From the NCBI GenBank assembly GCA_005880985.1, contig VBIQ01000007.1:1-64000 (forward strand): a DNA stretch of 64,000 bases, read 5' to 3'. The stretch is from Chloroflexota bacterium (GTDB taxonomy: Bacteria; Chloroflexota; Dormibacteria; Aeolococcales; Aeolococcaceae). The notes beneath the pieces were generated by a model that saw only the letters and a list, made by a program, of their open reading frames with translations, was not told the origin of the DNA and ran no database searches. The position numbers and the translations under genes were made by a program. Positions 27,688 to 36,791 of the stretch are shown piece by piece. How positions within the stretch are numbered: the stretch's first letter is position 1; each line of letters starts with the position of its first letter.

Positions 27688-28119
27688 ATGTCCAGGCTAC
27701 GCGAGCTCGTCGACCGGCACTACCATGGGATCAACAGCCACAACATGAACATCGCCGTCGAGGTCTTCCACCCCGACGTCGAGGCGGCGATGCCGGGCGC
27801 ACCTCCGACGCGTGGCGTCGACGCCCACCGCGAGTACGGCGACGTCCTCATGAGTGCGATCCCCGACATGACGGTGGCCATCAAAGAGGTCTACGAGGGG
27901 CCCGACACCATCATCGTGGAGGGCACCTTCAGTGGCACCCAGACCGGGACGCTCACCGGTCCCGGCGGCGACATCCCTGCGACCGGCCGTCGCTTCGAGC
28001 TGGACTATTGCGACGTCTTCAAGGTGCGCGACGGCAAGGTCGTCGCCCACCGCGTCTACTTCGACCAGCTGTCCCTCCTGGGCCAGCTCGGCGTGACCCC
28101 GGCGCCCACCGGCCGTTAG
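27688..28119 (+). CDS. SnoaL-like / NTF2-fold protein
   Basis: This 143-residue protein has the cone-shaped NTF2-like fold typical of SnoaL-type cyclases and many uncharacterised proteins. Signs are the N-terminal helix LRELVDRHYHGINSHNM, FHPDVEAAMPG, a central DVLMSAIPDMTVAIKEVYEGPD, and the closing FKVRDGKVVAHRVYFD. Substrate and role cannot be told from sequence, and SnoaL-type names do not imply polyketide chemistry. GAGAGGAGGCAG lies just upstream of the ATG. It is the last gene before a repeat element and the rpsB promoter. Confidence 0.82.
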   Translation: MSRLRELVDRHYHGINSHNMNIAVEVFHPDVEAAMPGAPPTRGVDAHREYGDVLMSAIPDMTVAIKEVYEGPDTIIVEGTFSGTQTGTLTGPGGDIPATGRRFELDYCDVFKVRDGKVVAHRVYFDQLSLLGQLGVTPAPTGR

Positions 28120-28125
28120 CAGGAA

Positions 28126-28348
28126 AGCGCGGCAAAGCCGCGCTCGGCGCGGAGTCGCGCCGGAAGGGGGGTGCGCTGCGAGGCGAAGCCGAGTGGCGCA
28201 GGGGGGAAGCCCCCCTCAGCGGGCGGCACGTGTTGTGCCGCCCTCCCGCCGCGCGCAGCGCGCCGTAAAGACCCGCGCCAAGAGCACCCGGCGAGTAGCC
28301 GGATTTCGCTCCGGCACGACTGCGCGCCGAGCGCGGCTTTGCCGCTCT
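28126..28348 (+). repeat. Palindromic MITE-like intergenic element (member of a repeat family)
   Basis: The ends are 39-base inverted repeats (28126-28164 and 28310-28348) matching at 36 positions. The interior holds a stem of nine pairs (GGGCGGCAC 28221-28229 with GTGCCGCCC 28235-28243). On the minus strand the left half matches the third unit of the repeat at 57.2-57.3 kb almost base for base (GCCACTCGGCTTCGCCTCGC and neighbours). It encodes no transposase. No clear target duplication is visible. It fills most of the gap between the SnoaL-like gene and rpsB. Confidence 0.7.
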
Positions 28349-28368
28349 TGGGGCTAAGCGGGGGCTGG

Positions 28369-28374
28369 TAGACT
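28369..28374 (+). promoter_or_regulatory. -10-like box TAGACT of the rpsB operon
   Basis: TAGACT lies 120 bases before the rpsB ATG, giving a long leader. It follows directly behind the palindromic repeat element. Confidence 0.45.
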
Positions 28375-28420
28375 TGCCGGCACGTATTCCGCACGTCCGG
28401 TTGACGGCGGTGATCGGGTG

Positions 28421-28435
28421 TCCGGCTCGGCCGGA
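28421..28435 (+). promoter_or_regulatory. Hairpin in the rpsB leader (TCCGGC-TCG-GCCGGA)
   Basis: A six-pair perfect stem sits midway in the 120-base leader of rpsB. S2 genes are often autoregulated through leader RNA, so this may be part of a control structure. I do not recognise a known rpsB leader motif. Confidence 0.3.
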
Positions 28436-28494
28436 GAGATCATCGCGGAGCGACGCCGGGCGGAGGCACCAACCCATCCTGGAGGCTCCGCGAC

Positions 28495-29343
28495 ATGCCA
28501 GTCGCCACCCTCCGCCAGCTGCTCGAGGCCGGGGTTCACTTCGGTCACCAGACCAGCCGGTGGAACCCCAAGATGCGCCCGTACATCTTCACGGCGCGCA
28601 ACGGCATCCACATCATCGACCTGCAGCAGACCCAGACCCTGCTGGACCAGGCCTGCGACTTCGCCCGCGACCTGGTGGCGCGCGGCGAGAAGATGCTCTT
28701 TGTGGGCACCAAGAAGCAGGCCCAGGACACCATCGAGGAATGCTGCAAGCGCAGCGGCCAGTACTACGTCACCCATCGCTGGATGGGCGGCATGCTCACC
28801 AACTTCACGGTGATCCAGCGGCAGCTCAAGCGGTTGCAGGAGCTGCGTGCCATGCAGGAACGCGGCGACTTCGCGCGGATGACCAACAAGGAGGCGAACG
28901 TTCACGCCGACGAGCTCGAGCGGCTGGAACGGAACTTCGGCGGCATGGTCAATATGCGCCGGCTGCCAGGTGCCCTCTATGTGGTCGACTGCCGCAAGGA
29001 GCGGCTGGCGGTGAGCGAGGCCAGCAAGCTTGGGATACCCATCGTCGCCATCACCGACAGCAACGTCGACCCCGACAACATCCGGTACCCGATCCCCGGC
29101 AACGACGACGCCATTCGCGCGGTGCGGCTGATCACCACCCTGCTCACCGACGCCATCGTCGAGGGGCAGCGGCTGCTCAGCGAGCGCGAGCTGCGCGAAC
29201 GTGAGGAGCAGGCGGCCGCCGAGGCGCGCGCCGCCGAGGAGGCCGCTCGAGCCGCGGCTGCGCCGGCTGCCGACCTCGACGGGACCGCCGAGGTGGCGGA
29301 GGAGGAGTTCGCCACCGCAACCCCGGCCGCGGAGACCGAGTAG
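28495..29343 (+). CDS. rpsB: 30S ribosomal protein S2 with Ala/Glu-rich tail
   Basis: S2 is a late-assembling 30S protein. Canonical motifs are [66 protein letters not shown] and [16 protein letters not shown]. After about residue 230 an extra Arg/Glu/Ala-rich helix-like stretch and an acidic tail bring the length to 282. GGAGG at 28481-28485 supports ATG 28495. tsf begins directly after its stop. Confidence 0.96.
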   Translation: MPVATLRQLLEAGVHFGHQTSRWNPKMRPYIFTARNGIHIIDLQQTQTLLDQACDFARDLVARGEKMLFVGTKKQAQDTIEECCKRSGQYYVTHRWMGGMLTNFTVIQRQLKRLQELRAMQERGDFARMTNKEANVHADELERLERNFGGMVNMRRLPGALYVVDCRKERLAVSEASKLGIPIVAITDSNVDPDNIRYPIPGNDDAIRAVRLITTLLTDAIVEGQRLLSERELREREEQAAAEARAAEEAARAAAAPAADLDGTAEVAEEEFATATPAAETE

Positions 29344-29979
29344 ATGGCGGACGTCAGCGCCACCCAGGTCAAGCAGCTGCGCGAGATGACCGGCGCCGGG
29401 ATGATGGACGCCAAGCGGGCGCTGGTCGAGGTCGACGGCGACATCGAGAAGGCCAAGGACCTGCTGCGCCAGCGCGGGCTCGCCAAGGCGGCGGGCAAGG
29501 CTGGTCGCACCGCCAACGAGGGCCTCGTGGACGCCTACATCCATCACAGCGGCGGCGTCGGCAAGCAGGGGGCGATGGTCGAGGTCAACTGCGAGTCCGA
29601 CTTCGTCGCCCGCACCGCGGACTTCAAGCACCTCGCCCACGAGCTTGCCCTCCAGGTGGTGGGGGCGCGCCCGCAGTACGTGCGCCGCGAGGACATCCCG
29701 GGCGATGTCCTCGAGCGTGAGCGCTCCATCTATCGCGCCCAGGTCGAGGGCAAGCCGGACAACATCGTCGACAAGATCCTCGCCGGCAAGCTCGAGGACT
29801 TCTACAAACAGGTCTGCCTGCTCGACCAGGAGTACATCCGCGAGAAGGGCAAGAAGGTCGGCGACCTGGTCGCCGAGGCGGTGGCCAAGCTGGGCGAGAA
29901 CATCACCGTCGCCCGCTTCGCCCGCTTCGAGGTGGGCGAGGCCTCGGAGAACGGCGCCGCCGCGCCGTCGCAGAACTGA
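29344..29979 (+). CDS. tsf: Elongation factor Ts
   Basis: EF-Ts recycles EF-Tu by GDP release. The 211-residue protein has the N-terminal UBA-like [20 protein letters not shown], the signature [20 protein letters not shown] and [17 protein letters not shown]. It is shorter than the E. coli protein (283), matching the single-core form found in many Gram-positive relatives. The start follows the rpsB stop without a gap. Confidence 0.96.
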   Translation: MADVSATQVKQLREMTGAGMMDAKRALVEVDGDIEKAKDLLRQRGLAKAAGKAGRTANEGLVDAYIHHSGGVGKQGAMVEVNCESDFVARTADFKHLAHELALQVVGARPQYVRREDIPGDVLERERSIYRAQVEGKPDNIVDKILAGKLEDFYKQVCLLDQEYIREKGKKVGDLVAEAVAKLGENITVARFARFEVGEASENGAAAPSQN

Positions 29980-29996
29980 GCGCCGACGCCTCCCCG

Positions 29997-30788
29997 GTGG
30001 GCGTTGCCGAGCTCACCGAGGACTCCGGCTCCAGCGTCCGTCCCCGCTACCGTCGCGTCGTCCTCAAGCTCAGCGGCGAGGCGCTGATGGGCGACGCGGG
30101 GTACGGCATCGACGCGGCGACGGTCGACGCCATCGCCCGCCAGATCGAGCGGGTGGTGGCGGCCCACCGGGTCCAGGTCGCGGTGGTGGTGGGCGGCGGC
30201 AACATCGTCCGCGGCCTGGAGGCGAGCGCCCAGGGGATCGATCGGGTCACCGCCGACTACATGGGCATGCTGGCCACGGTGATCAACGCCCTGGCGCTGC
30301 GGGACTCGCTGGAGAAGCTGGGCATCCCCTGCCGGGTGCAGTCGGCGATCGAGATGAACAAGGTCGCCGAACCGTTCATTCGCGGCCGCGCCGTGCGCCA
30401 CCTGGAGAAGGGCCGGGTGGTGATCCTCGGCGCCGGCACCGGCAATCCGTTCTTCACCACCGACACCACCGCCGCGCTGCGCGCCGCCGAGGTCGGCGCC
30501 GAGGTGCTGCTCAAGGCGACCAAGGTCGACGGGATCTACACCGCCGATCCGCTGCTGCACGCCGATGCCCAGCGGCTCACCCACCTCACCTATCTCGAGG
30601 TGCTCAACCGCGGGCTGACGGTGATGGACAACACCGCCCTGACGCTCTGCATGGACAACCGCATGCCCATCATCGTCTTCGACCTGCTCACCGAGGGCAA
30701 CATCGAGCGGGTCGTCCTGGGTGAGGACATCGGCACCCTGGTGGACGACGGAGGCACCGCGGCGGCGCGATCCTCGGGCCAGATGTGA
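29997..30788 (+). CDS. pyrH: Uridylate kinase PyrH
   Basis: PyrH phosphorylates UMP to UDP and is allosterically controlled. The product has 263 residues with an extra N-terminal stretch of about 20 residues before the core [14 protein letters not shown]. Core motifs are [47 protein letters not shown] and [10 protein letters not shown]. The GTG at 29997 is the best start. The extension or a later start cannot be settled from sequence. Confidence 0.95.
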   Translation: MGVAELTEDSGSSVRPRYRRVVLKLSGEALMGDAGYGIDAATVDAIARQIERVVAAHRVQVAVVVGGGNIVRGLEASAQGIDRVTADYMGMLATVINALALRDSLEKLGIPCRVQSAIEMNKVAEPFIRGRAVRHLEKGRVVILGAGTGNPFFTTDTTAALRAAEVGAEVLLKATKVDGIYTADPLLHADAQRLTHLTYLEVLNRGLTVMDNTALTLCMDNRMPIIVFDLLTEGNIERVVLGEDIGTLVDDGGTAAARSSGQM

Positions 30789-30804
30789 CGGAGAGCCGGA
30801 CGCG

Positions 30805-31362
30805 ATGATCGACGACTGGCTCAAGGACGCCGAGGTGCGGATGGAGAAGAGCATCGAGTCGCTGCAGAAGGAGCTGGGGTCGATCCGCACCGGCCGGGCC
30901 ACGCCGGCGCTGATCGAACGGATCCAGGTCGACTACTACGGGTCACCGACCCCGCTGCAGAGCCTGGCGAGCATCACCGCCCCCGAGGCGCGGCTGCTGG
31001 TCGTCCAGCCGTACGACCGCAATGCCATGGGTGCCATCGAGAAGGCGATCCAGCGCAGCGAGCTGGGCCTCAATCCCGGCAACGACGGCCAGCTGATCCG
31101 CATCCCCATCCCACCGCTGACCGAGGAGCGGCGCAAGGAGTTCGTCAAGCTGGTCAAGGCGCGGGCCGAGGAGGCCCGGGTCGCCATCCGCAACGTCCGC
31201 CGCCACGAGGCCGACCACATCCGCAAGATGGAGAAGGACGGGGAGGTCGGCAGCGACGAGATGGATCGGGGGCTGGCTCAGCTGCAAAAGATCACCGACC
31301 GGTTCGTGGCCCGCGTCGACGAGGTGGCTCACAAGAAGGAGACGGAGATCCTCGAGGTCTAG
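30805..31362 (+). CDS. frr: Ribosome recycling factor
   Basis: RRF splits post-termination ribosomes together with EF-G. ATG 30805 gives exactly 185 residues, the classic length, with MEKSIESLQKELGSIRTGRA, DYYGSPTPLQSLASI, PYDRNAMGAIEKAI, IPIPPLTEERRKEFVK and the C-terminal KKETEILEV. ACGGAGAG lies upstream. An earlier in-frame ATG at 30721 lies inside pyrH and is rejected. Confidence 0.97.
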   Translation: MIDDWLKDAEVRMEKSIESLQKELGSIRTGRATPALIERIQVDYYGSPTPLQSLASITAPEARLLVVQPYDRNAMGAIEKAIQRSELGLNPGNDGQLIRIPIPPLTEERRKEFVKLVKARAEEARVAIRNVRRHEADHIRKMEKDGEVGSDEMDRGLAQLQKITDRFVARVDEVAHKKETEILEV

Positions 31363-31409
31363 GCGGGGCTGCGAAACGCCCCCGCCTCGAGCCGCGTTCT
31401 GCCCGCAGC

Positions 31410-32195
31410 ATGGAGCGTCCTCCCGACCCCAACACCGTTCCCGGCCCTGCCCACCCAGGGCTCCCTGCCCACATCGCCATCATCATGGACGGCAACGGGC
31501 GGTGGGCTCGCCGCCGCCACCTTCCCCGCAGCGCCGGGCACCGGGCCGGGGTCCAGGCGATCCGGCCGGTGACCGAGGAGTGCGACCGCCAGGGGGTTCA
31601 CGTCCTCACCCTGTACGCCTTCAGCACCGAGAACTGGTCGCGGCCTCGGAGCGAGGTCGATGCTCTCATGGACCTCTTCGTCGAGACCATCGACCGCGAG
31701 CTGGAGGAGCTCGATGGGGAGGGCATCCAGCTGCGCTTTCTCGGCCACCGTGAAGAGCTGAGCGAGAAGCTTCGCGCCACCGTGCGGATGGCGGAGAGCC
31801 GGACCGCCGGCAACACCAACGGGATCCTCAACATCGCGCTCAACTATGGCGGTCGCAGCGAGATCGTCGCCGCGGTGCGCGAGCTCGCTGAGAGCGGAGT
31901 GGACCTCCGCCAGCTCGACGAGGCGACCCTCAGCCGCGCCCTGTACACCGGCGGCCTGCCCGATCCCGACCTGATCATCCGCACCGCCGGCGAGCAGCGG
32001 GTCAGCAACTTCCTGTTGTGGCAGGCGGCCTACGCCGAGCTCTGGGTCACCGACACCCTCTGGCCCGACTTCGGCGGCGATCAGCTGGGCCGCGCCATCG
32101 CCGACTTCGGCGCCCGGGAGCGCAAGTTCGGCGCCGTGCACGGTCCGGGCGAGGCGCGTCCGGTGGTGCCGCCCCTGGCGACGCGCACGGGATGA
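31410..32195 (+). CDS. uppS: Isoprenyl transferase (undecaprenyl diphosphate synthase) UppS
   Basis: UppS makes the C55 carrier lipid for cell-wall synthesis by cis-condensation of isopentenyl diphosphate. The 261-residue protein shows IAIIMDGNGRWARRRHLPR with the catalytic Asp, GHRAGVQAIR, LYAFSTENWSRP, LNIALNYGGRSEIV, PDPDLIIRTAGEQRVSNFLLWQ and LWPDFGG. Its stop overlaps the cdsA start by ATGA, linking carrier-lipid and phospholipid synthesis. Confidence 0.96.
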   Translation: MERPPDPNTVPGPAHPGLPAHIAIIMDGNGRWARRRHLPRSAGHRAGVQAIRPVTEECDRQGVHVLTLYAFSTENWSRPRSEVDALMDLFVETIDRELEELDGEGIQLRFLGHREELSEKLRATVRMAESRTAGNTNGILNIALNYGGRSEIVAAVRELAESGVDLRQLDEATLSRALYTGGLPDPDLIIRTAGEQRVSNFLLWQAAYAELWVTDTLWPDFGGDQLGRAIADFGARERKFGAVHGPGEARPVVPPLATRTG

Positions 32196-33043
32196 GGTCA
32201 GCGGGCCGCCGGAGCCTGGCCGGCGGCCGGTTGGGGAGGAGGGTGGCCTCGGCCGCCGTCCTCCTCGCGCTCCTCGGTGTCGCGCTGTGGGTGGAGGGGC
32301 CATTTCTCTACGTTTTTCTCGGCGTCGTGGTCGCGGTGGGGCTCTGGGAGCTCTCCGGGCTGCTGCAGCAGATCGGGGCGCCACCGCCGCCGTGGGTTCT
32401 CTATCCCCTGGGACTGTGGCTGCTCTACCAGTACGTGCTGCCCCCGGAGGTCCCGGTGCTCGATTGGGGGCTGGGGCTGGCGGTCGTCGCCGGGCTGATC
32501 GGCGGGCTGGTCATGCGCCCGCCGCAGATGGTGCGCTGGGTGGCGGCGGTGGGCGGGGCTGTCTACATCGGGCTGTCGATCGGCTTCCTGGTCGGGGTGC
32601 TGCGGCTGACCGGGTCGGCATCCCATGCCTACGCCCACTTCGGGCTGCGCGCCGTCGGCGTCACCCTGGCCTCGGCGTTCGCCGGCGATACCGCCGCCTT
32701 CTTCACCGGCAGCGCCGCCGGTCGCCACTCCTTCTTCCCCAGCATCTCGCCCAACAAGACGGTCGAGGGAGCCCTGGGCGGGGGCCTCGCCACCGTCCTC
32801 GTCTGGCTCATCGCCGCCCCCCTGGGCTTCGGCCTGGCCTGGTACCACGCCCTGATCGTGGGGATGCTGGTGGCGGTGGCCTCGCAGGGCGGCGACCTCG
32901 TCGAGTCGTCGCTCAAGCGGGCCGCCGGGGTGAAGGACTCGAGCTCGTTGATCCCCGGCCACGGCGGGCTGCTCGACCGGATGGACAGCGTGGTGCTTCT
33001 GGGACCGGTCGTATATTGCTATCTGAGGCTCCTCGGTCTCTGA
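32192..33043 (+). CDS. cdsA: Phosphatidate cytidylyltransferase CdsA
   Basis: CdsA makes CDP-diacylglycerol from phosphatidic acid and CTP in the membrane. The 283-residue protein has about eight hydrophobic segments and the C-terminal signature QGGDLVESSLKRAAGVKDS then SLIPGHGGLLDRMDSV. FPSISPNKTVEGALGG is also typical. The ATG overlaps the uppS stop. Confidence 0.95.
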   Translation: MRSAGRRSLAGGRLGRRVASAAVLLALLGVALWVEGPFLYVFLGVVVAVGLWELSGLLQQIGAPPPPWVLYPLGLWLLYQYVLPPEVPVLDWGLGLAVVAGLIGGLVMRPPQMVRWVAAVGGAVYIGLSIGFLVGVLRLTGSASHAYAHFGLRAVGVTLASAFAGDTAAFFTGSAAGRHSFFPSISPNKTVEGALGGGLATVLVWLIAAPLGFGLAWYHALIVGMLVAVASQGGDLVESSLKRAAGVKDSSSLIPGHGGLLDRMDSVVLLGPVVYCYLRLLGL

Positions 33044-33102
33044 ACTCGCAGCCCCGTCGGCCCTCTCGTCCCCGCCGGTCCCTTCCGGAGTCGCCCATTC
33101 CC

Positions 33103-34272
33103 GTGTCCCACACAACCCCGACCGGACGCCGGCGGGTCGTCCTCCTGGGCGCCACCGGGTCGATCGGCCGCCAGGCCTGCGAGATCATCGAGCGCTATCC
33201 CGAGCATTTCGAGCTGGTCGGAGCGGTCGCCGGCCAGGACGCGGCCGCACTCTCGGCGCTGGTCGAGCGCTTCCGCCTGCGCCACGCCGCGGTCGTCGCC
33301 CCGCCGCCGGGCGCCGCGCTTCCGTCGGGTTGCGGGACGGGCATGGCGGCGGCGTGCGAGGTCGCGGCCATGCCCGCCGACGTGGTCTGCGTGGGGATCA
33401 GCGGGGCCGCGGCCCTGCGTCCCACCCTGGCCGCCCTCGACGCCGGCACCGACGTCGCCATCGCCACCAAGGAGGTGCTGGTGATGGCCGGCGAGCTGGT
33501 CACCGAGCGGGCCCGCGCCAGCGGGGCCCGGCTGCTTCCGGTCGACAGCGAGCACAGCGCCCTGTGGCAGTGCCTGCGCGGCGAGGACCCGGCGGGCGTC
33601 CGGCGCCTGGTGCTCACCGCCAGCGGCGGCCCCTTCCGGGATCGCCCGCTCGCCGACTTCGCCGGCATCACCGTCGAGGAGGCGCTGCACCATCCCAACT
33701 GGTCGATGGGGCCGAAGATCACCGTCGACTCGTCGACGATGATGAACAAGGGCCTGGAGATCATCGAGGCCCACTTCCTCTTCGACGTCCCGTACTCGCG
33801 GATCGACGTCGTCATCCATCCGTCGAGCATCGTTCACTCCTGCGTCGAGTTCATCGACGGCGCCACCAAGGCACAGTTGGGCGTGCCCGACATGAGCCTC
33901 CCCATCGCCCTCGCGCTGACCGGCGGCCACCGCCTCCCCGGGGTCTGCCCGCCGGCGGACCTCGCCGCGGTCGGCCGTCTCGACTTCCTGCCGGTGGAGC
34001 CGGCCCGCTTCCCCGCCGTGGCGCTGGCGCGGCACGCCGGCGAGACCGGTGGCGCGGCGCCCTGCGCGCTCAACGCCGCCAACGAGGCCGCCGTCGCCGC
34101 CTTCCTCGCCGGCCGTTTGCGCTTCGTCGACGTCATCCCGCTGGTGGCCGAGACCCTCGACGCCGCCGAGCTGCCCGCATCGCCGGGCATCGAGGAGCTG
34201 GCCGCCATCGACGCCTGGGCCCGGGCCGCGGTGGACCGCGCCAGCACGGCTGCGATGAGCGGGGGCGGCTGA
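33103..34272 (+). CDS. dxr: 1-deoxy-D-xylulose 5-phosphate reductoisomerase Dxr
   Basis: Dxr catalyses the first committed step of the MEP isoprenoid pathway. The 389-residue product has the NADPH motif VVLLGATGSIGRQAC, ATKEVLVMAGELV, PVDSEHSALWQCL, LTASGGPFRD, HPNWSMGPKITVDSSTMMNK, and IHPSSIVHSCVEF with the metal and substrate residues. GTG 33103 gives the right N terminus, with CCGGAG about 12 bases upstream. TATATT at 33012-33017, inside the end of cdsA, could be a promoter. Confidence 0.95.
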   Translation: MSHTTPTGRRRVVLLGATGSIGRQACEIIERYPEHFELVGAVAGQDAAALSALVERFRLRHAAVVAPPPGAALPSGCGTGMAAACEVAAMPADVVCVGISGAAALRPTLAALDAGTDVAIATKEVLVMAGELVTERARASGARLLPVDSEHSALWQCLRGEDPAGVRRLVLTASGGPFRDRPLADFAGITVEEALHHPNWSMGPKITVDSSTMMNKGLEIIEAHFLFDVPYSRIDVVIHPSSIVHSCVEFIDGATKAQLGVPDMSLPIALALTGGHRLPGVCPPADLAAVGRLDFLPVEPARFPAVALARHAGETGGAAPCALNAANEAAVAAFLAGRLRFVDVIPLVAETLDAAELPASPGIEELAAIDAWARAAVDRASTAAMSGGG

Positions 34273-35591
34273 TGCTGGCGATGGTGAGCGCCCTCGACGG
34301 TGCCAAGATCGCCGGCGCGATCATCCTCATCCTGGTCGTGGTCGTCGGCGTGCACGAGCTCGGGCACTTCACCGTGGGCAAGCTCTCCGGCATTCGCATC
34401 GACCAGTTCTCCATCGGTTTCGGTCCCAAGCTCGTGGCCCGGCAGCGAGGAGAGACGCTGTACGCGCTGCGTGCCTTCCCGCTCGGCGGCTTCGTGAAGA
34501 TGCCGGGGATGACCGACCTCGACGCTGCCGCTGACGCCGGCGAGCGCAACTTCAACCGGGCCAGCATCCCCAAACGGACGGCGGTGATCCTCGCCGGCGT
34601 GATCGCCAACTTCATCCTCGCCGGCGTTCTCTACAGCGTCGATGCGCTGCCCGACCAGCCCTCGCACATCCCCAAGGGAAGCGCCCTGTACGGCAAGGTG
34701 CCGGACGGCGCCCAGCTGCTCCGCATCGGCAGCACCAGCATCGACACCAGCAGCGGCGATCGCGTGCAACGTGATGTGCGGGCCGCGCTCAGCGCCGACC
34801 AGGGGCGGCCGACCACGGTCGCGTACCGCGCCGTCGACGGCCGCACCGGTACCGCGGCCGGGGTCCGCCCCTACCTCGAGCTCTTCGACCTCAACCTCGG
34901 CGACCCGCTCTACCAAGGCCTTCGCCTCCTGGCGAAGTCGGCCGACTCCTCCAACCCGCTGTCGGGCGCGGCGGTGATCGACACCATCGAGGGCGCTCCG
35001 GTGGGAAGCGGCGATCCCGCGACCCTGCTGAAGCCCCCGCCGGGACAGAGCGCGGTCGCGGTGACCGGTCACATCGCCAGCGAACTCCGGCTCACCTTCC
35101 GCGGTGTGCTGCCGGACGCGACCACCGGCAATGGTGACCTCGGGCGGATCGAGGCCAACTGGAGGCTGGGGATCAACCTGGGCCACGGTGGTCTTGCCCT
35201 GCCGGCCGCCGTCGCCCAGGGCTTCACCGCGGTTCCCCGCAACATCGGCGACATCTTCAACGGGCTCTACACCGTGTTCAGCACTCCCAACAGTGGCGGC
35301 ATCAGCAACTTCCAGGGGCCGGTCGGAATCGCCGCCAGCACCGCTCAGACCACCCAGGGCGGGTGGCTGGATCTGGCGAACTGGATGGCCTTCATCAGCC
35401 TCAACCTCGGCTTCGTCAACGTTCTACCGATCCCCTTCCTCGACGGCGGGCGCTTCGCCCTGCTGGTGGTCGAGGCGGTGCGGCGCCGCCGGCTCGATCC
35501 CCGCCGCGAGCTGGCCCTCGTTGTCGCCGGCGCCGCCCTGGTGGCAACCTTCGTCCTGATCGTCACTATCAACGACATCAAGGGGTTCTGA
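34272..35591 (+). CDS. rseP: Site-2 protease RseP/RasP (M50 family)
   Basis: RseP-type proteases cut membrane-spanning anti-sigma factors and signal peptides within the membrane. The 439-residue protein has the zinc motif HELGH in the first helix, GFGPKLVAR, FPLGGFVKM, a PDZ-like region (residues 115-290) and the second active-site motif NVLPIPFLDGG. ATG 34272 shares one base with the dxr stop. ATG 34281 is an alternative. It lies between dxr and ispG, the usual place. Confidence 0.94.
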   Translation: MLAMVSALDGAKIAGAIILILVVVVGVHELGHFTVGKLSGIRIDQFSIGFGPKLVARQRGETLYALRAFPLGGFVKMPGMTDLDAAADAGERNFNRASIPKRTAVILAGVIANFILAGVLYSVDALPDQPSHIPKGSALYGKVPDGAQLLRIGSTSIDTSSGDRVQRDVRAALSADQGRPTTVAYRAVDGRTGTAAGVRPYLELFDLNLGDPLYQGLRLLAKSADSSNPLSGAAVIDTIEGAPVGSGDPATLLKPPPGQSAVAVTGHIASELRLTFRGVLPDATTGNGDLGRIEANWRLGINLGHGGLALPAAVAQGFTAVPRNIGDIFNGLYTVFSTPNSGGISNFQGPVGIAASTAQTTQGGWLDLANWMAFISLNLGFVNVLPIPFLDGGRFALLVVEAVRRRRLDPRRELALVVAGAALVATFVLIVTINDIKGF

Positions 35592-36769
35592 TGATTCCTC
35601 CCCACCGCAGGCGGACGGTGCCCGTCAACGTCGGCGGCGTCGTCATCGGCGGTGCCGCACCGGTCTCGGTGCAGACCATGACCAAGACCCAGACCGAGGA
35701 CGTGCGTGGCACCGTGGGCCAGATCGAGCGCTCCGCCGCGGCCGGCGCCGACCTGGTGCGGGTCACCTGCGACACCAAGGAGGCGGCGAGCGCGCTTGGC
35801 GAGATCGTGAGCCGCTCGCCGGTCCCGATCATCGCCGACATCCACTACGACGCGCCGCTGGCGCTGCTGGCGCTGGAGGCGGGAATCGGCTGTCTGCGAC
35901 TCAATCCCGGCAATATCGGCGACCCCGCCAAGATCCGCGACATCGCTCGCGAGGCCAAGGCGCGCAACGTCCCCATCCGCATCGGCGTCAACTCCGGCAG
36001 CATTCCCCAGCGCAAGGAGCTGGAGCGCGGGCGCGGTAGCAGCATCGAGGAGACCGCGCAGCGGATGGTCGATGCCGCGCTGCACCACATCCGCCTGCTC
36101 GAGGAGCAGGACTTCACCCAGATCAAGGTGTCGCTGAAGGCGAGCGACGTGCCCACCAACCTCGCGGCAAACCGTCACTTCGCCGCCCTCGACAACCGCT
36201 ATCCGCTGCACCTGGGGCTGACCGAAGCCGGTCCCGTCGACAGCGGCAGCATCAAGTCGGCGATGGGCATCGGCGTGCTCCTGGCCGAGGGCATCGGCGA
36301 CACCATCCGCGTCTCCCTGGTCGGTGAGCCCGAGGAGGAGGTGCGGGTGGCGCGGCAGATCCTTCGCAACCTCGAGGAGGAGCCGAGCGGTCCCAACCTG
36401 ATCGCCTGTCCCACCTGCGGCCGGCTCGAGATCGACATGGTGCCGATGGTGGAGCGCGTCAACGCCGCCCTCCAGAAGGTGCGCCGTCCGCTGACGGTGT
36501 CGGTGATGGGCTGCGTGGTCAACGGTCCCGGGGAGGGCATGCACGCCGACATCGGCATCGCCGGGGGCCGGCAGAAGGGGGCGCTCTTCCGGGGTGGCCG
36601 GGTCATCGCCTCGCTGCCGGAGGGCGAGCTCATCGAGGCCCTTGTGGCCGAGCTCGAGGCCATCGCCGACGCGGATGCGCGACTGATCGCCGCCGGCAAG
36701 CCGCTCCCGGTCGGACTGGGCGACACCGAGACCCCGTTGACCCGCCTCGCCGTCACCGCCGGCCCGTAG
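35591..36769 (+). CDS. ispG: 4-hydroxy-3-methylbut-2-enyl diphosphate synthase IspG
   Basis: IspG is the iron-sulfur enzyme that makes HMBPP in the MEP pathway. The 392-residue bacterial form has SVQTMTKTQTEDV, DIHYDAPLALLAL, RLNPGNIGDPAKI, IRIGVNSGSI and LGLTEAGPVDSG. The cluster cysteines are in CPTCGRLE and SVMGCVVNGPGEG. The start shares a base with the rseP stop (TGATG). Confidence 0.96.
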   Translation: MIPPHRRRTVPVNVGGVVIGGAAPVSVQTMTKTQTEDVRGTVGQIERSAAAGADLVRVTCDTKEAASALGEIVSRSPVPIIADIHYDAPLALLALEAGIGCLRLNPGNIGDPAKIRDIAREAKARNVPIRIGVNSGSIPQRKELERGRGSSIEETAQRMVDAALHHIRLLEEQDFTQIKVSLKASDVPTNLAANRHFAALDNRYPLHLGLTEAGPVDSGSIKSAMGIGVLLAEGIGDTIRVSLVGEPEEEVRVARQILRNLEEEPSGPNLIACPTCGRLEIDMVPMVERVNAALQKVRRPLTVSVMGCVVNGPGEGMHADIGIAGGRQKGALFRGGRVIASLPEGELIEALVAELEAIADADARLIAAGKPLPVGLGDTETPLTRLAVTAGP

Positions 36770-36791
36770 ACGTACCGCGGTCAGCGACACC

